This document shows, in pieces, positions 1 through 7,686 of a stretch of 49,533 nucleotides of DNA. The DNA is from Chloroflexota bacterium (GTDB lineage Bacteria > Chloroflexota > Dehalococcoidia > Lucifugimonadales > HRBIN23). Position numbers and translations under genes: made by a program. The stretch spans positions 1-49,533 of the forward strand of contig JACQUK010000090.1 of NCBI GenBank assembly GCA_016210325.1, written 5' to 3'. The notes below the pieces were generated by a model. It was not told the DNA's origin and made no database searches. It was given only the letters and a program-made list of their open reading frames with translations. Position 1 is the stretch's first letter; every line of letters begins with the position of its first letter.

Positions 1-1
1 A

Positions 2-127
2 AATAGCGATTGACCTCCGTAGGGCATCCCGACACGTCCCGACTCATCGGGACACGTCGGGACAAACCTGCCCGGCCACGCTGGTCGGGTTGGGAAACCC
101 GACCTACAGATCGAATCGCTATTCTTG
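2..127 (+). repeat. MITE-like dispersed repeat, family A, copy 1
   Basis: A short palindrome-rich element begins with AATAGCGATTGA and ends with the near inverse TCGAATCGCTATT, so it has about 10-bp terminal inverted repeats. Inside are two hairpins, one around GTCCCGAC/GTCGGGAC and one made of GTCGGGTT and AACCCGAC. The same layout appears inverted at 25011-25113, and shorter versions lie at 43231-43293 and 44364-44410. No reading frame is associated with it. It fits a non-autonomous miniature element or REP-like repeat. Confidence 0.75.
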
Positions 128-357
128 GGGCTTCTTGCCTGCGTGCGCACCATTATAGGTTGCATGGCAACGGAGGGTCAACCTGAGCAGCCACCGTTCT
201 GCCCAAACACGAAAACAGCATACGCTCCCGCTAGCGGCCGGTGACGGGGCCTGGCAGGGGCCTGCTCGAACAGGGACGCCCTGGAGACGGGACCCGCATG
301 TTTATGGCACCGTGCAGCAGGATTGCGCTGGTCGGCAAGTTCCTTAGGAAGCTAGCG

Positions 358-386
358 TTGACATGTGAGCTATCATATGATAGAAA
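358..386 (+). promoter_or_regulatory. Promoter and palindromic operator of the SRPBCC gene
   Basis: A consensus -35 TTGACA (358-363) is followed after 17 bp by a weak -10 TAGAAA (381-386). A perfect 14-bp palindrome CTATCATATGATAG (370-383) fills the spacer and touches the -10, where a repressor would block polymerase. Eleven bases of it recur at the start of the TetR-family gene at 32159. Confidence 0.55.
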
Positions 387-425
387 ACGTTATGGGGGAT
401 TATCATCTGGGAGGGGGAGGGTGTT

Positions 426-887
426 ATGCCGCTCATCGAAAGGACCACCTTCGTGGACGCCCCGGTGGAGCGGGTCTTTGCCATCCTTGACGACCCCATG
501 CGCACTCCAGAGTACGCGGTAGGCCTCGTCGGGGTAGAGGACGCCATGCGGACACCCGAGCGCGTGGGCGATTCCTTCCGGTTCACCTATAGTGTCATGG
601 GCTTGCGCTTTCCAGGGAAGCTGACGGTCCAGGAGTGGGAGAAGGACAAGCGCGTCGTGTTGAGGATGGAAGGCGCCATGCCCGGCACCACGACTCTCAC
701 CTGCGAGCCTTTCGCCAGTGGTACCAGGGTGACATGGAGCATTGACTACACGATGAAGGGCGGCATCCTGGGGAGGGCCCTCAACAGGCTGCTGGTGGAG
801 CGGATGAACGAGAAGAACCATGAGCGGAGCCTGGAGAACCTGAAGCTGCTCTGCGAGGCTGAGGTCCAGCGGCGCGAAGCGGCGTAG
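426..887 (+). CDS. SRPBCC (START-like) family protein
   Basis: A 153-residue single-domain protein of the SRPBCC / polyketide cyclase-dehydrase fold. The N-terminus (IERTTFVDAPVERVFAILDD) is the classic first strand and helix of the family, and the C-terminal helix begins near 'ERSLENLKLLCE'. Members bind hydrophobic ligands in a deep cavity; the ligand here cannot be read from sequence. The start is well supported by a GGAGGG-type ribosome site just upstream. The gene stands alone between a repeat element and a convergent protease gene. The palindrome in its promoter suggests repression, possibly by the TetR protein at 32159, which has a similar site. Confidence 0.85.
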   Translation: MPLIERTTFVDAPVERVFAILDDPMRTPEYAVGLVGVEDAMRTPERVGDSFRFTYSVMGLRFPGKLTVQEWEKDKRVVLRMEGAMPGTTTLTCEPFASGTRVTWSIDYTMKGGILGRALNRLLVERMNEKNHERSLENLKLLCEAEVQRREAA

Positions 888-916
888 CCGCTGGCTTTGT
901 TCACTTCCTGCCATCA

Positions 917-1038
917 CATCCGCTCATGGTGAGAGCTTGTGAAGAAATGCCGAGTGCAAAGTTGTGACATGCAGCCAGTCAAAGCTGGGGGTACCGATTT
1001 CTTCACAGCCTCTGAGTTCGTCGAACCATGAGCGGATG
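917..1038. repeat. Fold-back inverted-repeat element
   Basis: The outer arms CATCCGCTCATGG (917-929) and CCATGAGCGGATG (1026-1038) are perfect inverse complements. Inner arms TGTGAAGAAAT and ATTTCTTCACA pair as well, leaving a loop of roughly 50 nt. This is a long-stem fold-back, like a miniature transposon. It runs into a family C repeat on its right. No coding potential was seen between 888 and 1165. Confidence 0.6.
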
Positions 1039-1092
1039 CGTCTAGGGTCCGCTCACCCTGAGCTTGTCGAAGGGCGAGCGAAGAAGTTGACG
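1022..1092 (+). repeat. Dispersed repeat, family C, copy 1
   Basis: The pattern is TCGAACCATGAGCGG, a short variable part, GGTCCGCTCACCCTGAG, then CTTGTCGAAGGGCGAGCG. The same order of blocks occurs at 22392-22464 and 47403-47472. It is palindromic (CGCTC...CCTT / AAGG...GAGCG) and noncoding. Confidence 0.65.
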
Positions 1093-1165
1093 CCGGAACA
1101 ACGGTGGGCGATTGGGAAGAAAGCGGCGGCTGCGCAGTGATCGGCTCGGCCGGATACCCAGTGGA

Positions 1166-2107
1166 CTACCCTTGCTGAACTTGCTGGATTACGGGTTGAA
1201 CAACTTGCTGCTTCACTAGCGCCGTGCCCAAGTGGTTCTCAATCATCTTGTAGGATGGCGTGTTCATGAGGCTGTGCATGTAACTGTGGTGGACGGTCAA
1301 TACGAGGTCTTGTAGCTGCGGGCAGTCCTCAAGCCGCTCAACGACCAACCCCATATCATGGCATTCATCGTAGTGGATGTGGCGAGAGTGGGTCTTGTTC
1401 CCGCTGTAGTCAGTGAGTTTAGCTACTATAGCCGCCGCCTTAGTCTTCGCGTCCTTCTGCCCGCCGAACATAACCGATTCCAACTGCTCTTGGACGAAGG
1501 CGTTCGACCAGTCGATTGCATTCTGGCACTGACTGAGGAACGTTGGGCGGTACTGGCTGATTATCGCGTGCCATAGAGGAGCTTTGCTGGGGTCACGCTT
1601 CACTTCTTTACAGGCACGCTCAAACTCCTTGATCACACCGTAGGCTGGGACACCGCTGAGCTGTGGGTCGATTGGGCCGAGGTTGGAGTGCGTCGCCATG
1701 ACGATACTACGACACGAACAGGCGAGCATGGCTCCAGCAGACATAGCGATTTGGGGCACAATGGCACGAATGTCGTTGCCGAACATCTTGTGCAAGTAAT
1801 CAGCGATGGATTGGGTGGCTGCGATGTTCCCGCCAGGGGTATGAAGGATGAGGTCTAGGCCCTTCTTACGCTCCAACCTGTGAACGGCCATCATGAAACC
1901 GTTCTTGTCCTCGTCGTTGATATCCTCTTGGAGAATTCCGGGCTTGGACAAGAAGCCAGAATAATAGGCGATGACATTCCTGCCTGTGTACTCGAATAGC
2001 TGTTTCAAATAGCGACGGCGAACGACGTCAACGGCGCCTCGGGCCTGACCAGCATGCTCGTCTCTGACGGCGTTGATCTCTGTAAGAACGTCACTCCAGT
2101 TCGGCGT
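1166..2107 (-). CDS. SDH-type Clp-fold serine protease (apparent ACG start)
   Basis: The product resembles the SDH (serine dehydrogenase proteinase) family of ClpP/crotonase-fold serine proteases. 'LDLILHTPGGNIAAT' is the first oxyanion segment, 'PQIAMSAGAMLACSC' carries the nucleophile Ser in the SAG motif, and 'SNLGPIDPQ' follows. The first ATG/GTG/TTG in frame is a TTG at 2006-2008 with no ribosome site, and it falls inside the conserved region. Upstream, 33 more codons read TPNWSDVLTEI...VVRRRYLKQL, which matches the usual N-terminus of this family. They begin with ACG (2105-2107), five bases after AGGAG. I therefore take ACG as the start, giving 313 residues. An in-frame stop lies at 2183. 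It is cotranscribed with the 63-codon gene just upstream, whose stop overlaps its ribosome site. The substrate is unknown. Confidence 0.8.
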   Translation of the reverse strand, partial: TPNWSDVLTEINAVRDEHAGQARGAVDVVRRRYLKQLFEYTGRNVIAYYSGFLSKPGILQEDINDEDKNGFMMAVHRLERKKGLDLILHTPGGNIAATQSIADYLHKMFGNDIRAIVPQIAMSAGAMLACSCRSIVMATHSNLGPIDPQLSGVPAYGVIKEFERACKEVKRDPSKAPLWHAIISQYRPTFLSQCQNAIDWSNAFVQEQLESVMFGGQKDAKTKAAAIVAKLTDYSGNKTHSRHIHYDECHDMGLVVERLEDCPQLQDLVLTVHHSYMHSLMNTPSYKMIENHLGTALVKQQVVQPVIQQVQQG

Positions 2108-2115
2108 GGCAGCTC

Positions 2116-2307
2116 CTAGATCGGCTCTTCGTATGCCCCATAGGTCGTGACGCTCTGTACGATCTTGAGGGGAGAGGGTTGCTCAAGGTTATCGCGATAG
2201 GGTTGCGCGGGCACGGGGACTTGCACCATCTTGACCAACTCGGCGTATTTCTCTTCCAACCGCGTCGTCTTGGCCTTCTGCTCGTCTATGTTGACTCTCG
2301 TAGCCAT
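2116..2307 (-). CDS. Small coiled-coil-like protein upstream of the SDH protease
   Basis: A 63-residue protein. The N-terminal half is charged and helical (heptad-like 'DEQKAKTTRLEEKYAELVKMV'); the C-terminal half is Pro/Gln-rich and probably disordered. A strong GGAGG lies 6-8 bases before the ATG. Its stop codon overlaps the AGGAG of the downstream protease gene, so the two are almost certainly cotranscribed and translationally coupled. I do not recognise a family. It may be an adaptor or inhibitor of the protease, but only the gene arrangement supports that. Confidence 0.6.
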   Translation of the reverse strand: MATRVNIDEQKAKTTRLEEKYAELVKMVQVPVPAQPYRDNLEQPSPLKIVQSVTTYGAYEEPI

Positions 2308-2420
2308 CAGGCCCTCCCTGCTGAGTTCCTAGATACTACTATTTTACCAGATGCTTGACTAGCAGATGGATATCCCCTTGACACTGCGTGAGCGACCAAG
2401 GCTGGGGCGCAGCCCTGCGG

Positions 2421-2449
2421 TTGACAGCAACGTGGACTGGCCCAATAAT
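2421..2449 (+). promoter_or_regulatory. Promoter of the 2-oxoacid:ferredoxin oxidoreductase operon
   Basis: TTGACA (2421-2426), a 17-bp spacer, then AATAAT (2444-2449). Transcription would start near 2457, about 80 bases before the GTG at 2540. This supports the GTG over a start further upstream, which would lie before the promoter. Confidence 0.55.
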
Positions 2450-2539
2450 CTTTACTGTCCGTTCACAACCCCCAACGACGAAGCGAGCAGGCCGTCGCTC
2501 CGGGGACCGAACACCGCTGGTGGCGATGCAAGGAGTACC

Positions 2540-3550
2540 GTGACCATCAAAGAGCTGAACCTGGTGTGCATGTCCGGTCAGGGCTCGGTGCAGGCAGGCG
2601 AAGTGCTCGCCAAGGTGTATGCCGAGCATGGCTGGTTCGTCTCGGTGAACGTCTACCCCGGCACCAGGGCGCGCAGCGCCCCGGTCATCAACTACATCAA
2701 GATCTCCGACTCGGAGGTCCTGGCCAGCTCCGCCAACTACAAGCCTACAGAGGTTATCATCTTCCAGGAGGAGCTGCTCCAGACGGCCAAGCACAACACC
2801 CACGAGCTGGTGGCCGATGCCATTGGGCGGATGAAGAAGGGCGTCCTCATCGTCAACAGCCCCAAGGCGCCGGAGGAGGTGGAGTTGCCCTTCGCCTTTG
2901 AGGGTGTGGTTGCCACGGTGGACGCCACTGGCATCGCTGAGCGCTTGCTGAAGCGGACGCCGCCGCCGGTGGGGCTGACCCTCCTGGGCGCCTACGCACG
3001 CCTCTCCGATGGCGTGGAGTTGGGACCTCTGCAAGCGCAGGTCATGGAGGCCTTCCCGGGCAGCATCGGCCGGCTCAATGCCCAGGCCGCTCTGGAGGCT
3101 TACCAGACGGTGCGGGTCCTCTACGGTGCCAAGGCGGCCCCTGGCAGGACGCCAGCGGGCTTTCGCCACAAACGGGTCGAGGAGCTGGAAGAGTACTACC
3201 GCTTCGACCGATACGAGCGACTGCCGGGCTTCACTCGCGGCAGCCCCTTTATCTGGCGCGACAAGGTGCCAGTGTGCAATGACACCAAGTGCATCTGCCC
3301 CGGCTCCTGCATCAGCGAGGTCATGTGCCCCGACGGCACCGGGTTCATTGTGCGGGCCGGCCTGCCCCACCAGGGCTACCGCATTGATGTGGAGCACTGC
3401 CGGGGCTGCGGCATCTGCGTCCAGGTCTGCGTTGGCTCAGCGCTGACGATGGTGGACGAGGACCAGGTGCGTCGGGAGCGCCCCGACTACAAAGGCATCA
3501 CCGTGACGCCGCACCTCGCCCAGGCCCCCGTGGCCTCGGAGCGGGCCTAG
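2540..3550 (+). CDS. 2-oxoacid:ferredoxin oxidoreductase, fused gamma-delta subunit
   Basis: Residues 1 to about 185 form the gamma domain (GQGSVQAGEVLAKVY at the N-terminus, then 'VNVYPGTRARSAPVINYIKISD'). The C-terminal third is a small iron-sulfur domain of delta type. Only one classical C-x2-C-x2-C-x3-C motif is visible (CRGCGICVQVC). A second cysteine set (CNDTKCICPGSC) has unusual spacing. The GTG start is chosen for AGGAG four bases upstream and the promoter at 2421. With the next two genes it would form a ThDP enzyme that oxidatively decarboxylates a 2-oxoacid to an acyl-CoA while reducing ferredoxin. The substrate (pyruvate, branched-chain or aryl) cannot be told from sequence alone. 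It is cytoplasmic. Confidence 0.85.
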   Translation: MTIKELNLVCMSGQGSVQAGEVLAKVYAEHGWFVSVNVYPGTRARSAPVINYIKISDSEVLASSANYKPTEVIIFQEELLQTAKHNTHELVADAIGRMKKGVLIVNSPKAPEEVELPFAFEGVVATVDATGIAERLLKRTPPPVGLTLLGAYARLSDGVELGPLQAQVMEAFPGSIGRLNAQAALEAYQTVRVLYGAKAAPGRTPAGFRHKRVEELEEYYRFDRYERLPGFTRGSPFIWRDKVPVCNDTKCICPGSCISEVMCPDGTGFIVRAGLPHQGYRIDVEHCRGCGICVQVCVGSALTMVDEDQVRRERPDYKGITVTPHLAQAPVASERA

Positions 3551-3565
3551 CCAAGGAGATTGACT

Positions 3566-4825
3566 GTGTCCTCTGCCGGTGCGACCAAACGTATCGCTTT
3601 GACGGGCAACAAGGCCGCGGCCCAGGCCATCAAGATGGCCAAGATTCAGATGCTCTGCTTCTTCCCCATTGGGCCTTCCGATGAGGTGGGTGAAGAGGTA
3701 GCCCGGATGATCGGGCGGGGCGAGCTCAACGCCAAGCTCATAGAGCTCCAGAACGAGCGAAGCGTGATGAACGCCCAGCTTGTGGGGGCCCAGTCAGGGG
3801 TGCGGACCTCCTTCGCCACCAACTCCGAGGGGCTGCTCTACGCGGCCCAGCAGCTTATCTTCGGCTCCTACGCCCGTATCCCCATCGTCATCGTCGTGGC
3901 CCACCGTGCTCTGGAGCCGCCCGCAGTGGTGCGCACCGATGACCAGGACACCATCATGTTCCGGGACATCCACTGGCTGCACTTCCACTGCGAGAACTCG
4001 CAGGAGGTCTTCGACACGGTGCTCCAGGCCTACCGGGTTGCGGAGGACCCCTCGGTGCTGCTGCCGGTCTTTGTCACCTATGACGGGTGGGAGGTGTCCC
4101 ACAACAGCTACCCGGTGGTCCTGCCCTCCCAGGAGGCCGTGGACCGCTTCCTGCCGCCTTTCCAGTTGCCGCCGGAGATTGACTTCATCAAGAACATGGA
4201 CTTTTCGGCCTACTATGGTGGCCCCCGCATGAGCGGCTACGGGTATGTGGACGTGGACCGGGAGTACATGGAGCGGCGCTACCAGATGGACCACGCCCTG
4301 AACCACAGCGCCAAGGAGGTCATCAAGAAGGCCCACCAGGAGTACCAGGGCCTCTTTGGGCGCGGCTACGGTGGTCTCATCGAGACCTACAATCTAGAAG
4401 ACGCCGAGGTGGCTGTCGTCGCCATGGGCTCCCTGGCGGCCACGGCCCGCTTCACCGTCCACCAGCTCCGGGAGCAGGGGAAGAAGGTGGGGCTGGTGAA
4501 GGTACGTGCCTTCCGCCCGTTCCCCAGCGAAGACCTGGCACAGGCCCTGAAACACGTGAAGGCGACTGTAGTGCTGGACCGCAACACCGTGGCGGCGGTG
4601 TACCACGACCTGCGGAGCGCCCTCTTCGGGCAGCCGCAGGCCCCCCTGGTTCTGGGGCGAATCGTGGGCCTGGGTGGGCGCGACGTGACCAGCTACAACA
4701 TCATGTACCTGGTGGAGGAGGCCTACCGTGCCGTGAGGCAGGGCCGTGCGGAGAAGCCCCTGGCCTGGCACTTCGACGTCATTGAGGATGAGGCGATGCT
4801 GCAACAGGCGCTGGCCGCGTCCTGA
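3566..4825 (+). CDS. 2-oxoacid:ferredoxin oxidoreductase, alpha subunit
   Basis: A 419-residue alpha subunit. The pyrimidine-binding ThDP domain comes first ('RSVMNAQLVGAQSGVRTSFATNSEG' and 'RTDDQDTIMFRD', typical of PorA). A transketolase-C-like domain follows from about residue 270 ('VAVVAMGSLAATARFTVHQLREQGKKVGLVKVRAFRPFP'). The GTG at 3566 is preferred to the TTG at 3560 because AAGGAGA sits 6-7 bases before it and directly abuts the TTG. The gene follows gamma-delta by 15 bases and precedes beta by 16, so it is mid-operon. It pairs with beta to build the ThDP active site. Confidence 0.9.
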   Translation: MSSAGATKRIALTGNKAAAQAIKMAKIQMLCFFPIGPSDEVGEEVARMIGRGELNAKLIELQNERSVMNAQLVGAQSGVRTSFATNSEGLLYAAQQLIFGSYARIPIVIVVAHRALEPPAVVRTDDQDTIMFRDIHWLHFHCENSQEVFDTVLQAYRVAEDPSVLLPVFVTYDGWEVSHNSYPVVLPSQEAVDRFLPPFQLPPEIDFIKNMDFSAYYGGPRMSGYGYVDVDREYMERRYQMDHALNHSAKEVIKKAHQEYQGLFGRGYGGLIETYNLEDAEVAVVAMGSLAATARFTVHQLREQGKKVGLVKVRAFRPFPSEDLAQALKHVKATVVLDRNTVAAVYHDLRSALFGQPQAPLVLGRIVGLGGRDVTSYNIMYLVEEAYRAVRQGRAEKPLAWHFDVIEDEAMLQQALAAS

Positions 4826-4841
4826 TGGGAGGGCAACCAAC

Positions 4842-5702
4842 GTGAAGATGCTGCTGGAGAGCCCAGAGCAGAAGGTCCACCTCAACATAACTGCCAACCA
4901 GTGCCCCGGCTGCCCCTCGAACCTGGCGGCGCGGCTGGTGATGCAGGTCACCTTCGAGACGCTGAAGAACCAGCGACCTATCATCTTCGGCCAGGGCTGT
5001 GGCATCGGGCGGGACTTCCTCCAGCGCAGCGGCCTGGGGACCCACGACAGCGGCATCGCTGCCATGAAGACGGCTATGGCCATCCGGGGCATTGACCGCC
5101 CGGTGGTGGTCATAGATGGCGACGGCCAGATAGACATGGGGCTGGCCGACATGGCAACGGCGTTCCAGTTGGGGTACCAGTACGTTCACGTAGTGTGCGA
5201 TAACCAGGCCCACGCTGCCAGCGGCAGCCACACCACTGGCGCCACCGACATCCTGGCCAGGACCAGCGTACGCTCCGCTGGGGAGCCCCGTCCGCGGAAG
5301 CTCTTCCCGCTGATGCTGATGTTCAGCGGCGCTGCCTACGTGGCCACCGCCTCGGTGTCCCACCCGCAGGACCTGGAGCGGAAGCTGAAGAACGCCTTCA
5401 CCCGGATGCCGGCCTTTATCCAGGTGCTGACGCCTTGCAACCCTTCCTGGGGCTACGACGATGACAAGGGCACCCTGGTGGCACGCCTGGCGGTGGAGTG
5501 TGGCATGTGGCCCCTCTACGAGTGGAAGGACCGAGTCTTCGGGCGGCAGAACGTGCCTCGGAAGGCAACGGTGAAGGACTACGTCTCCCTCCAGCGGCGC
5601 TACGCCCACCTGGACGAGGAGGGCATCCAGGTGCTGGAGCGCTACGTCGGCGGGCTGGACGACCTGATGGCAAAGCTGGAGCAGGGGTTTGGCGAACCCT
5701 AG
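4842..5702 (+). CDS. 2-oxoacid:ferredoxin oxidoreductase, beta subunit (ThDP-binding)
   Basis: A 286-residue beta subunit. The ThDP-Mg motif is visible as GDGQIDMG...VVCDNQ. Cysteines expected to hold the proximal [4Fe-4S] cluster are present: CPGCPS near the N-terminus, 'GQGCGIGR', and 'TPCNPSWGY' near the C-terminus. 'GSHTTGATD' corresponds to the usual TGGQxS region. The GTG start follows GGGAGGG by eight bases. It is the last gene of the operon. The acyl-CoA synthetase 300 bases on runs the same way but probably has its own signals. Confidence 0.9.
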   Translation: MKMLLESPEQKVHLNITANQCPGCPSNLAARLVMQVTFETLKNQRPIIFGQGCGIGRDFLQRSGLGTHDSGIAAMKTAMAIRGIDRPVVVIDGDGQIDMGLADMATAFQLGYQYVHVVCDNQAHAASGSHTTGATDILARTSVRSAGEPRPRKLFPLMLMFSGAAYVATASVSHPQDLERKLKNAFTRMPAFIQVLTPCNPSWGYDDDKGTLVARLAVECGMWPLYEWKDRVFGRQNVPRKATVKDYVSLQRRYAHLDEEGIQVLERYVGGLDDLMAKLEQGFGEP

Positions 5703-5828
5703 GAGCTGTCCGGAAGCTCGCTCGGACACCGCCCCCTAATGCAGTTCAACAACTTGTTTGGGTAACGGCTGCTCCATGAGAGGGTGGGGTATGCCACGCC
5801 CTTCAGGGGGTGGTATTGGGGGGCTCAC

Positions 5829-5858
5829 TGCCGCATCCTTCCGCGGAAGGATGCGGCA
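5829..5858. repeat. 30-bp perfect palindrome, family D, copy 1
   Basis: The arms are TGCCGCATCCTTCCG and its exact inverse complement, with no loop. An almost identical hairpin with a 4-base loop (CACA) lies at 23675-23700. There is no T-run, so it is not an obvious terminator. The rest of 5703-6006 holds no gene that I can support. Confidence 0.7.
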
Positions 5859-6006
5859 TGTCTCCTCATCCACGTCAAGCTTGCCCATTACCCGATTAAG
5901 TTGTCAAAGACCATAAGGGGGCGGCATGATGCCCCGCCGACATATCGGGGGGTGTGGAAAAAGAGACGGTTAGGCTCCTAGTGCTAGAGCGCTGGTTGTC
6001 TGGGTA

Positions 6007-7686
6007 ATGCCTGGGGTGTGTGGGGAGCAGTCATGTCGTGTGGAGGCGGATGTGGCCCAACCCTGGCTCAGTTTCTACCCGCAGGGGATTCCGCGCAGCC
6101 TGGCCTACCCAGCGGGGCCGCTCTACGCCTTCCTCCAGGGGGCGGCAGCCCGCTGCCCTGACAGGCCCGCCATCATCTACTACCGCGACGAGGCCCTGGG
6201 AAACCCCCAGTTCCTCTCCTACCGAGCTTTGGACGAGGCCTCGGACCGCCTGGCTGCGGCCCTGCTGGCGATGGGGGTGCAGCCGGGGGAGCGGGTGGCC
6301 TATTTCCTGCCCAACAGTCCGGAGCTTGTGGTCACCTACTACGGGGTGCTGAAGGCCGGCGCTGTCGTGGTGCCGTGCAACCCCATGTACCGGGAGCGGG
6401 AACTGGCCGGCCAGCTTGCCGACGCCGGGGCGAGGGTACTGGTCACCGCTGAGGAGCTGTGGCCCGTGGCCCAGGTGGCAGTGGACGGCGTTCCCGGCCT
6501 CCAGACCATCCTCGTGGGCGGCCCCGCGCGGCCGGGCGTTCTCTCCTGGGACGAGCTGCTGGCCCAGCACAGTCCGCTCCGGCAGCGTCCGGCCATCCGC
6601 CCCGGGGAGGACCTGGCCTCGCTGATGTACACCGGCGGGACCACCGGACCATCCAAGGGGGCCATGCTCACCCACGCCAACCTGGTGGCTAACACCGTCC
6701 AGTTCCGCACCTGGTACGGGTGCCGAGAGGCGCAGGAGGTCTTTATTGCGGCCCTGCCCCTCTCCCACATCGGCGGCATCATGGGGGCCATGAACGTGCC
6801 GGTCGCTGCCGCCGCCACCCTGGTGCTGTTCCGTCGCTTTCACCCGCGGACAGTGCTCGCCGCTATCCAGCAGCATCGTGCCACCCGCTTCCCGGGGGTC
6901 CCCACCATGTACCTGGGCATCCTGGCCCAGGAGGGCGCTGCCTCCTATGACCTCTCCTCGCTGGGGCCTTCTCGGACCGGGGCTGCGCCGCTGCCTGTCT
7001 CCGTCAAGCGTCGCTTCGACGAGTTGGTGGGCCACGAGGTGCTCATCGAGGCTTACGGCCTGACCGAGACCTCCTCTGTCACTCATGCCAACCCCCTCCA
7101 GCGGGCCAAGGCGGGCTCCATCGGCGTCCCCCTGCCGGATACGGAGGCACGGATCGTGGACCCTGACGGTGGGGCGCGGGAGTTGCCTCCAGGCGAGGTG
7201 GGCGAGTTGGTCCTCCGGGGTGTCCAGGTGATGCGCGGCTATTGGAGGAGGCCGGAAGAGACGGCCAAGACCCTGCGCGACGGCTGGCTCTACACCGGCG
7301 ACCTGGCCTCCATGGACCACGAGGGGTACTTCTACATTGTGGACCGCAAGAAGGATGTCATCAACGCCGCCGGCTTCAAGGTGTGGCCCCGTGAGGTGGA
7401 GGAGGTGCTGTACCGCCACCCGGCCGTGCAGATGGCCGCGGTCATCGGCGTGCCGGACGCCTACCGGGGGGAGACGGTGAAGGCAGTGTTGGTGCTCAAG
7501 GGGGACATGCGGCACCTGCCCCACGACGGCCTGAAGCGAGAGCTGGAGGCCTTCTGTCGGGCTGAGCTGGCGGCCTACAAGGTCCCCCGCATCATCGAGT
7601 TCCGCGAGGCGCTGCCGGTCAGTGGCGCCGGCAAGGTGTTGCGGCGGGCCCTGCGGGAAGAGGCCTCGCTAGAAAGCAGTGATTAG
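6007..7686 (+). CDS. AMP-forming acyl-CoA synthetase (ANL superfamily)
   Basis: A 559-residue ligase that activates a carboxylic acid to its acyl-adenylate and then to the CoA thioester. The P-loop is 'YTGGTTGPSKGAML', the A5 motif 'EAYGLTETS', the A7/A8 region 'YTGDLASMDHEGYF' then 'DRKKDVINAAGFKVWPREVE'; the C-terminal catalytic Lys is in 'SGAGKVLRR'. It resembles long-chain fatty-acid CoA ligases, but chain length cannot be assigned. The start is uncertain: the ATG at 6007 has no clear ribosome site, and a GTG at 6040 with GGGGAG further upstream is possible. The 3' end overlaps the convergent alcohol dehydrogenase by 18 bases. Confidence 0.9.
   Translation: MPGVCGEQSCRVEADVAQPWLSFYPQGIPRSLAYPAGPLYAFLQGAAARCPDRPAIIYYRDEALGNPQFLSYRALDEASDRLAAALLAMGVQPGERVAYFLPNSPELVVTYYGVLKAGAVVVPCNPMYRERELAGQLADAGARVLVTAEELWPVAQVAVDGVPGLQTILVGGPARPGVLSWDELLAQHSPLRQRPAIRPGEDLASLMYTGGTTGPSKGAMLTHANLVANTVQFRTWYGCREAQEVFIAALPLSHIGGIMGAMNVPVAAAATLVLFRRFHPRTVLAAIQQHRATRFPGVPTMYLGILAQEGAASYDLSSLGPSRTGAAPLPVSVKRRFDELVGHEVLIEAYGLTETSSVTHANPLQRAKAGSIGVPLPDTEARIVDPDGGARELPPGEVGELVLRGVQVMRGYWRRPEETAKTLRDGWLYTGDLASMDHEGYFYIVDRKKDVINAAGFKVWPREVEEVLYRHPAVQMAAVIGVPDAYRGETVKAVLVLKGDMRHLPHDGLKRELEAFCRAELAAYKVPRIIEFREALPVSGAGKVLRRALREEASLESSD

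Noticed and set aside
2366-2539. N-terminal extension of the gamma-delta subunit to an ATG at 2366
   Set aside because: It would start upstream of a good promoter (2421-2449) and adds non-conserved sequence. The GTG at 2540 has AGGAG.
6031-7524. 497-codon open frame antisense to the acyl-CoA synthetase gene
   Set aside because: The translation is His/Gly/Val-rich with no domain, and the plus strand has a complete ligase. It is a shadow caused by high GC at third positions.
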